Source of the DNA: Methylohalomonas sp034521715
Lineage (GTDB): Bacteria > Pseudomonadota > Gammaproteobacteria > Methylohalomonadales > Methylohalomonadaceae
NCBI GenBank assembly: GCA_034521715.1
Contig: JAXHLY010000010.1
Coordinates: 124,001-188,000 of the forward strand
Direction: 5' to 3'
DNA: 64,000 nt
Shown here piece after piece: positions 58,116-64,000 of this stretch (positions are counted from its first letter, which is position 1; each line of letters opens with the position of its first letter). Both the position numbers and the translations under genes were made by a program. The notes beneath the pieces were generated by a model. That model was not told the DNA's origin, searched no databases, and worked only from the letters and a program-made list of their open reading frames with translations.

Positions 58116-58712
58116 TCATAGTGTAAATGCGGGGCCGATACCGATCCCCCAGAGAATGACAGAGGCCGCCAGCACGCCTACGAGGCCGATAAGACCGAAA
58201 GCGAGAACCGCGCTGGCAAACAGGAAACCCCGCTCCTCGGATATCTCCATCATGATGGGAATACCGATATAGAGCAGAAATACGGTGTAGGTAACAGCCG
58301 GGATACCGACAATCAGATTCAGCCACAGCAACGGGTACAGCTGCATCAGGCCGGCGAGAAACAGTGGGACCGGAATAAAGGCCGCCAGGACCAGACAGCG
58401 TCTGAACGGCTGGTCAGCACCGTAGGTCTGACCCATCCAGCGGATCATCCAGGCGACCGAATAAACCGCGGCGATAATGACTACGTAGTAGATAATGGCT
58501 ATCAGCAGGGCACTATCCGTCGTCAGCCGCACCGGCACGCTACCGCCGACCTGCCAGCCGAACTGTGTTGTACCTATATAACCGCTGACCGCAGGTATGG
58601 CAGCCAGTATCAGAACCTGGGCCAGGGCGTGTCCTGCTGAAATGTCACGGTCATGAATTGTATGCCAGGCTTCTACCGGGCGGGTGAATAACTGCCAAAT
58701 TATCCGCAGCAT
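58116..58712 (-). CDS. Yip1-domain membrane protein leading the cco cluster
   Basis: A 198-residue protein with five to six helices and the YIP1 family layout. WQLFTRPVEAWHTIHDRDIS is a typical bacterial Yip1 opening, and YGADQPFRRCLVLAAFIPVPLFL is another. Function in bacteria is unknown. It is 17 bp upstream of ccoN on the same strand and closest to the FNR box, so it is probably the first gene of the oxidase transcript. Confidence 0.85.
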   Translation of the reverse strand: MLRIIWQLFTRPVEAWHTIHDRDISAGHALAQVLILAAIPAVSGYIGTTQFGWQVGGSVPVRLTTDSALLIAIIYYVVIIAAVYSVAWMIRWMGQTYGADQPFRRCLVLAAFIPVPLFLAGLMQLYPLLWLNLIVGIPAVTYTVFLLYIGIPIMMEISEERGFLFASAVLAFGLIGLVGVLAASVILWGIGIGPAFTL

Positions 58713-58820
58713 TTTTGCCTGTATCTCCGTCAGTTACGTAAATCTGCGTTGGTTTTTCGGGTAATGGCACGACTGGCAGGCTTTGCGGGGAAATGTTCGC
58801 ATGACCGATACAGTCGCGAC

Positions 58821-58834
58821 TTGATCTCGATCAA
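58821..58834. promoter_or_regulatory. Perfect FNR box between the yip1-ccoN operon and ccoI-ccoS
   Basis: TTGATCTCGATCAA matches TTGATN4ATCAA exactly. Its centre is about 82 bp before ccoI and about 115 bp before yip1. A GAATACT -10-like hexamer near 58857 suits activation of ccoI from -41. The symmetric site could also serve the minus-strand operon. Confidence 0.88.
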
Positions 58835-58908
58835 GAAAGTCAGTCAATTGGATGGGAGAATACTGTCCCCGCGTGCATTATTCACGCCTGCAGAAACAAT
58901 AAATTTCA

Positions 58909-61376
58909 ATGACTATGCAGCCATCCAGCGCCGTCGCCCCTGACCAGGATACCGGTGCGTGCTTTCACTGCGGCCTGCCAATACCGGCAGGGCTCGAGCT
59001 TACGGTGGATTTCGATGGTGCTCCGCGATCGCTATGCTGCCATGGCTGCCAGGCCGTAGCCCGGACGATTCTCGACTACGGCCTGGATGATTATTACCGC
59101 CATCGCACCGCGGCGGCCAAAACCGCTGATGAGCAATCGCTGCTCCCGGAAGCCCTGCGGGTCTATGACGATCCCCGTCTGCAAAAGAATTTTGTACTCC
59201 CCTGGGCGACGGCCAGCGTGAAACCAGTCTTATCCTCGAGGATATTACCTGCCCGGCCTGCCTGTGGCTGAATGAACAGCATCTGCGTCAGCTGGATGGT
59301 GTGGTGGCGGTTGACATCAATTATTCGACCCATCGCGCCAGGGTGCGATGGGATCCGCAGCGTATCGAATTGAGCCGCATTCTCGCCGCTATCAGGGAAA
59401 TCGGTTACCACGCTTATCCCTACGACAGCGAAGAGGAAGAAAGGCAGCTACAAAAAGAACACCGCCAGCAGCTCCGGCGCCTGGGCATTGCCGGCCTGTT
59501 CGGCATGCGGATCATGATGATCGCCGTCGCCTTCTATACCGACATGCAGGCGGTGATGGACTCTTCACTGAGAGTCTTTCCTGAAATGGATATCACTGTT
59601 TCTCGTACTGCCGGTAATGGCATACTCGGCGCAGCCGTTCCTGCGCGGTGCCTGGCGGGATATCCGTAACCGTCGTCTCGGTATGGATGTTCCGGTAACA
59701 CTCGGCATCAGTCTGGCGTTTACCGCCAGTGTTCACGCCACCGCGACAGGTCGGGGGGAAATTTATTATGACTCGGTTGCCATGTTCGTCTTTCTGCTGC
59801 TGCTCGGGCGCTTCATGGAATTCCGTGTCCGCCGCCGGGCCATTGAGCGCGCCGATCGGCTGAAACGCATCCTGCCGGCCACGGCGCGACGGATTGATGA
59901 GCGCGGCAACCGTACCGAGATACCGGTATTCGATATAAAGGGCAATGACGAATTACTCGTATTGCCCGGTGAACCGTCCCGGCCGACGGTATTATTCGGC
60001 TGGGTACCGGTGCAGTGGATGAATCCATGCTGACCGGTGAATACCTGCCGAAACTGAGGCGAGAGGGAGACAGCGTTATCGGCGGTACGATCAGTGTCGA
60101 CAATCCGCTACGAATCCGCGTCACCAGGACCGGTAACGATTCCCTCCAGGCCAGGATCCAGCGACTGGTCGAGCGGGCCCAGACGGAAAAGCCGAGGATC
60201 ACCCGGATAGCGGATCGCGTCGCCGGCTGGTTTGTCATGGCCGTACTGCTAATGGCCACTATGACAGCCCTTGCATGGCTATGGATCGATCCGCAGAACT
60301 GGCTGCCGATAACGATCGCCGTGCTGGTGGTCAGCTGTCCCTGTGCCCTGTCGCTGGCAACACCGACGGCGTTAACCGCCGCATTGTCCGGCTTCCTGCA
60401 ACGCGGCCTCGCAGTAACCCGCGTTGCCGCCATTGAATCCCTCACACGCACCTCGCATGTCGCGTTCGATAAAACCGGCACGCTGACACAGGGCCGTTTG
60501 AGCCTGCGTCGCGTTGAGACCTGCGCGGAATTATCCCGCCATGAATGCCTGAAACTCGCGGCGGTGCTCGAGAGCCAGTCGGAGCATCCGGTTGCGAAGG
60601 CGCTCATCGAGGCCTATGGCAGCGAGTCCGTGATTCTGCCGCTGGACCTGTGCAATCATCCCGGCGCCGGCCTGTCGGGTGTCATCGACGGACGGCGTTA
60701 TTTCATCGGTAAACCGGAGTTCATTGAGGACAATACCGGTCTTGCCTGCCGCCGGCCATTGGCGGTTTTATCCAATGAAGCCACCGAAAGCCTGGTCATA
60801 CTCGCCAGTGAGGAAAAGTTGCTGGCGGCCTTCGTCCTGGTTGACAGTCTGCGTGCCGGCGCCAGGGAGCTGGTTGAAGATATTCATCGCAGCGGCCGTG
60901 AGACCGTGCTGCTGAGCGGTGATCACCGGCAGGTTGTGCGCAGTGTCGGTATGGCTCTGGATATCGGCGACTGCCGCAGCGGTCTCAGCCCCGATGACAA
61001 GCTGGCCCAGGTGCGCGATTTACAGCATCGCGGTGCCGTGATAGCGATGGTGGGCGACGGCATTAACGATGCGCCGGTACTGGCCGCTGCCAATGTGTCG
61101 ATCGTCATGCGGCGCGGCGCCGATATCAGCCGCGGCCAGGCCGATGTGCTCATGCTGGGTGAGGACATCCGCTGTCTCGGCGATGCATTGCGCCTCGCCG
61201 ATAAAACCGTCAATGTCATCCGTCAGAATATCTCCTGGGCGCTGGCTTATAATCTGCTCGCGTTGCCGCTGGCCATGGCCGGTTACGTGGAACCCTGGAT
61301 GGCGGCCGTCGGCATGTCCTGCAGTTCACTGCTGGTACTGGCGAATTCATCCCGTCTGGGTGCAAAACCGGATTGA
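58909..61376 (+). CDS. ccoI: Copper-translocating P-type ATPase CcoI (FixI), three frameshifts
   Basis: P1B-type ATPase that exports Cu for CuB insertion into CcoN. The N-terminal zinc-ribbon-like part has ACFHCGLPIPAG and LCCHGCQAV. It is followed by a heavy-metal domain with ITCPACLW, then membrane helices. The transport motif is VVSCPCALSLATPTAL. The phosphorylation site is FDKTGTLTQG, and the hinge GDGINDAPVL. Breaks at about 59203, 59579 (T-run) and 59979 are each one base: GDGQRETSLILEDITCPAC, FLKWISLFLVLPVMAYSAQP and PADGIIRLGTGAVDESMLTG rejoin the chain. The full length is about 820 residues. ccoS follows in 3 bp. I infer assembly errors. Confidence 0.93.
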
Positions 61377-61379
61377 AGT

Positions 61380-61634
61380 ATGGAGATACTGTATCTGTTG
61401 ATTCCGCTGTCGATCATCCTGGTGCTGATCATCGCCTGGGTGTTTATCTGGTCGATCCAGTCGGGCCAATACGATGATCTTGACGGACCGGGCTACCGGA
61501 TACTCATGGATGATGACCGGACGGATCGCAAGCGGCTCAATGCGAATGCACCTGATGATCATGCCGGTCAGCATGATCGTGAACGGCCGGCAGATGGAGC
61601 AAAGGAACAAGAACACCCGCGGCAATCAGAATGA
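61380..61634 (+). CDS. ccoS: cbb3-type oxidase assembly protein CcoS
   Basis: An 84-residue protein with one N-terminal helix (LIPLSIILVLIIAWVFIWSI) followed by SGQYDDLDGPGYRIL, the invariant CcoS motif. It is needed for cofactor insertion into the oxidase. The hydrophilic tail is longer than usual and overlaps the 3' end of the convergent TauE-like gene by 98 bp. Confidence 0.93.
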   Translation: MEILYLLIPLSIILVLIIAWVFIWSIQSGQYDDLDGPGYRILMDDDRTDRKRLNANAPDDHAGQHDRERPADGAKEQEHPRQSE

Positions 61635-62265
61635 TACCGGCCGCCTGGCGCAGGTATGGCTTGTGCAGCCAGTGCCGGAAACGACCGCCGACAAAACCGG
61701 CAGTGATCATGCCGGGCAGCGTTCCGAGACCGAATGCCAGCATGATCCCGACACCTGTCAGACTGCCACCCGACGCCATTGCGAACAGCAGCGCCGAATA
61801 TACCAACCCGCAGGGCAGTCCGCCCCAGACCATGCCCATGAACAGCGCCTTCCAGGCGCGATCGGCAGGCAACAGCGCCCGGCCCAGTGGCTGCAATCTC
61901 CGCCAGACGAGTTGACCGGCGCGTTCCAGGAAAGCGATGCCGCCGGCCCATCCCGCCAGGCGCAGGCCGGCAAAGATCAGTACCAGCCCGGCAATCCACT
62001 GCAGGATGACAAGCCCGGCACCGGTACGGCCCAGCGTTATCAATCCGCCAGCCGTCCCGGCCACCAGTCCGGCAAGTGTGTAACTGGCAACGCGGCCGAG
62101 GTTGAAAGCGCCCGCAAACAGCAGAAGCCCGCCGCGGCTGTCGCGGATTTCAGCCGGCAGTCCCAGGCTGAGGGCGGTGATAATGCCGCCGCACATGCCC
62201 CAGCAATGCAGCGTGCTGAACAGGCCCAGACTGAAGGCAATCAGGAAACCGCTGGCATCCGGCAC
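61537..62265 (-). CDS. TauE/SafE-family membrane protein linked to cbb3 assembly
   Basis: A 242-residue protein with about six helices, of the COG2836 type often found beside cco assembly genes. The diagnostic N-terminal region is LGLFSTLHCWGMCGGIITAL, with His-Cys-x2-Met-Cys, a plausible Cu-binding site. WGGLPCGLVYSALLFA is the second conserved loop. The His-rich C-terminus (HDHADRHDHQVHSH) could bind metal. It probably handles copper for cbb3 oxidase, but this is inference. GTG start at 62265. The gene ends inside ccoS on the opposite strand. Confidence 0.87.
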   Translation of the reverse strand: MPDASGFLIAFSLGLFSTLHCWGMCGGIITALSLGLPAEIRDSRGGLLLFAGAFNLGRVASYTLAGLVAGTAGGLITLGRTGAGLVILQWIAGLVLIFAGLRLAGWAGGIAFLERAGQLVWRRLQPLGRALLPADRAWKALFMGMVWGGLPCGLVYSALLFAMASGGSLTGVGIMLAFGLGTLPGMITAGFVGGRFRHWLHKPYLRQAAGIILIAAGVLVPLLHLPAVHDHADRHDHQVHSH

Positions 62266-62298
62266 GGTGAACCAATGATTGATGTAGGCCAGGGGGTA

Positions 62299-63069
62299 TC
62301 AGGCGACGGAATTCTGCTCGCTACCTTTGTGTTTCTGTTGATGGTTGCTGAGAACCTGCTGCAGGTAGGCGAGGTTTTTGATGGAAATAAACCGGCGGCT
62401 TGACTCAATAATTTCATCACGCTGCATCTTGCTCAGTAACCGGCTGACCGTTTCCGTTGTCAAACCGAGATAATTGCCGATCTCTTCACGCGACATGGGG
62501 AGCTTGAAATCGGTACCCGAGTATCCCAGACGCTGGAAACGACTCGACAGATTCACAAGAAAGCCGGCAATGCGTTCTTCCGCGGTCTTGTTTTTCAGCA
62601 TCAGCAGGTGTTCGTTCTCGGCGGAAATTTCCCGGCTCATGAGCTGGCACATCTGATGATGCAGGCCACGGATACGGAAACAGGCCTCTTCAAGCTGATC
62701 ATACGGAAAACTGCAGATGCTGCTGGTTTCTATCGCAAGTGCGGAACAGGTATGGCGGCCACTATGGATAGCGTCCAGGCCCAGCAGTTCACCCGGCAGG
62801 TAGAACCCCAGAATACGCTCCTCGCCGTGGTCGCTGTCCTGGTACAGCTTGATGATACCCGAGCGGACGGCATAAATGGCCTTGAAGGGATCGCCGGACT
62901 CGAATACGAAATCGCTGCGGTGAAGTGTCCGCGAGCGCTGGCTTACGCTATCCAGGAGAACGAGTTCCTCGTGATGTAGGCCGCGGGGCAAACACAGCTC
63001 GGACAGATTGCAATCGGCACAGGACGCCTTGACCTGATGCAAATCAATTATTTGATGACTGTGGCTCAT
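62299..63069 (-). CDS. fnr: FNR/ANR-type oxygen-sensing transcription regulator
   Basis: CRP-family regulator of about 256 residues whose 4Fe-4S cluster is lost in oxygen. N-terminal cluster cysteines are in SCADCNLSELCLP (three Cys), with the fourth in GRHTCSALAIETSS. The cyclic-nucleotide-like fold carries DPFKAIYAVRSGIIKLYQDS. The helix-turn-helix has MSREEIGNYLGLTTETVSRL, with the Glu/Ser/Arg set that reads TTGAT half-sites. I prefer the ATG at 63069 (MSHSHQIIDLHQ); the open frame extends 65 residues upstream without similarity. It is the likely regulator of the FNR boxes in this window. Confidence 0.94.
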   Translation of the reverse strand: MSHSHQIIDLHQVKASCADCNLSELCLPRGLHHEELVLLDSVSQRSRTLHRSDFVFESGDPFKAIYAVRSGIIKLYQDSDHGEERILGFYLPGELLGLDAIHSGRHTCSALAIETSSICSFPYDQLEEACFRIRGLHHQMCQLMSREISAENEHLLMLKNKTAEERIAGFLVNLSSRFQRLGYSGTDFKLPMSREEIGNYLGLTTETVSRLLSKMQRDEIIESSRRFISIKNLAYLQQVLSNHQQKHKGSEQNSVA

Positions 63070-63598
63070 ATCGCGGGGCCATCCATGAAAGGGCCTTGTA
63101 ATGGCAATTCTAACGCAGGTGGGATGTTTCACCCAAAGGATGTTTTCACAAGGATAACCAGGCGGGGGATGCCTGTTGACAGCTTCGCACATGATGCCGG
63201 TGGTACCGGCGGGGGCAGGGACTGCGGTGGCTTGCAGAATGACCCGGCCCGGCTGAATATTCACGGTCTTAACAATGAGTTATCCTGTATTTGACCGCCC
63301 GTCAATCCGGGAATGGCAGATTAACAGGCATTAAGGAAGCTCTGAATAATTTGTCATTTCGAGCGCAGCGAGAAATCCTTGTGCAAATAGCTTTTTGTAA
63401 ATCAATAAGTTAAAAGATTTCTCCCGTTGGTCGAAATGACATGCGGGGATTATTCAGAGCTTCCTTAATATTGCCGGCTGGGTGTGCGGGCGTGCCGTTT
63501 CCTTCGACTGAGGCAAGGGCGCCCGCAAGCCGGCTTGTGCCGACTGTGGCAGAAAAATAATCCGATGGCAGTCTGGCACCACCGGTCAGTCAGCATTT
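63070..63598. other. Gene-free region holding the fnr upstream sequence and a MITE-like repeat
   Basis: The 529 bases contain the upstream region of the minus-strand fnr gene (63070-63300) and the complete repeat at 63330-63469. About 130 further bases hold no recognised feature. I found no FNR box here, so FNR autoregulation is not supported by sequence. Confidence 0.55.
63330..63469. repeat. MITE-like palindromic repeat, intact copy C
   Basis: A 140-bp element with perfect 21-bp terminal inverted repeats (ATTAAGGAAGCTCTGAATAA and its complement). Internal parts TGTCATTTCGAGCGCAGCGA and GATTTCTCCCGTTGGTCGAA are also related to copy A. No coding capacity. It is the best-preserved of three copies. 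Confidence 0.85.
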
Positions 63599-64000
63599 TC
63601 AGTTTTTACGAATAACAACCTTCAGAAATTCATTCTGACAGTAGGCCTGTACAGACTCAGCCCTGGCATTGGCCGGCAGCAGGAAGCCAATGCTGGAATT
63701 GCCGCACCAGTTCTGCCAGCCGCCATGAGCGGCGGAATCGGCAGCAGCCTTGATGTAAAGCATGCCTTCATTCACTGAAACGAGCAGCTTTTCCCATGGG
63801 CAGGCGTCGATATAGATATAAATGACATAGCTATCATCCAGTTCCTGCAAATCGAACGGGACCATGGATGTCCGGCGGCCGGTTTCGCTGTGCTGTTTGA
63901 TTGCCGAACGAGCCTCCTGATTACGAAAAGATTCGACAATAATGTGACGGGGTATATTGATATCCGCCTGGGGTGGCGGCGTTCGGGCATGGGGTAGCAT
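63599..64000 (-). CDS. Hsp20/alpha-crystallin-like protein, possibly truncated by window edge
   Basis: At least 133 residues, running to the end of the window. The C-terminal about 90 residues resemble the alpha-crystallin sandwich of small heat-shock proteins: VPFDLQELDDSYVIYIYIDA, then LLVSVNEGMLYIKAAAD, then a strand GFLLPANARAESVQAYC and the final NEFLKVVIRKN. A C-terminal I-x-I/V oligomerisation tail is missing. The ATG at 64000 may be the start or an internal methionine, as upstream sequence is not available. Confidence 0.7.
   Translation of the reverse strand: MLPHARTPPPQADINIPRHIIVESFRNQEARSAIKQHSETGRRTSMVPFDLQELDDSYVIYIYIDACPWEKLLVSVNEGMLYIKAAADSAAHGGWQNWCGNSSIGFLLPANARAESVQAYCQNEFLKVVIRKN

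Noticed and set aside
63070..63264. N-terminal extension of fnr
   Set aside because: The open frame continues 65 codons upstream but has no similarity to FNR, and the conserved protein starts at MSHSHQIIDLHQ.

Overview
The window is chromosomal DNA from a facultatively anaerobic, nitrate-respiring gammaproteobacterium with moderately high GC. Two gene orders support this. One is ftsK-lolA-rarA-crcB-serS. The other is uvrC-pgsA-tRNA-Gly-tRNA-Cys-tRNA-Leu, the same order as E. coli uvrC-pgsA-glyW-cysT-leuZ. A full NarGHJI operon, NarK pair, cbb3 oxidase and an FNR-type regulator fit a Chromatiales-like denitrifier or nitrate reducer. I cannot name the genus.

Layout. 0-6 kb: housekeeping genes (ftsK end, lolA, rarA, crcB, a DUF190 gene, serS). 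6-12 kb, minus strand: a PolX-family polymerase, proton-translocating transhydrogenase pntA-pntB, and a BI-1/YccA membrane protein. 12-17 kb: an autotransporter-type barrel gene, tRNA-Ser, a small Cys/His protein, a zinc alcohol dehydrogenase, a small exported protein and a Sel1-repeat protein. 17-22.5 kb: a family 5 uracil-DNA glycosylase, polyphosphate:AMP phosphotransferase, uvrC, pgsA, and three tRNAs. The last, tRNA-Leu(UAA), is interrupted by a 318-nt group I intron. 22.5-26 kb: a palindromic MITE-like repeat, an IS256-family element with a 10-bp target duplication, a lipoprotein, a MAPEG protein, a decayed tRNA-Cys copy and a second barrel gene. 26-34 kb: a LigD-type phosphoesterase, a P2-type cation ATPase, a diguanylate cyclase and a Pat-like CoA-ligase/acetyltransferase.

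34-64 kb is a respiratory island. sirB2-like, nnrS and hemN (minus) diverge from narK1-narK2-narG-narH-narJ-narI-PPIase-porin (plus) around a perfect FNR box. An IS30-family element follows. Then comes a pair of radical SAM genes (the first with a B12-binding-like domain) with its own FNR-like box. Next is a yip1-ccoN-ccoO-ccoQ-ccoP-ccoG-fixH cluster (minus), diverging from ccoI-ccoS around another perfect FNR box. A TauE/SafE-like gene, fnr itself and a partial Hsp20-like gene end the window. Together these couple nitrate uptake and reduction, microaerobic oxygen respiration, oxygen-independent haem synthesis and their oxygen-sensing regulator.

Data quality matters here. Many genes, including essential or conserved ones (ftsK, uvrC, pntA, narG, ccoI), carry isolated single-base frameshifts with intact sequence on both sides. 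I read these as uncorrected assembly indels rather than gene decay, and I annotate the full-length genes with break positions. No CRISPR array, prophage or integrase was seen.
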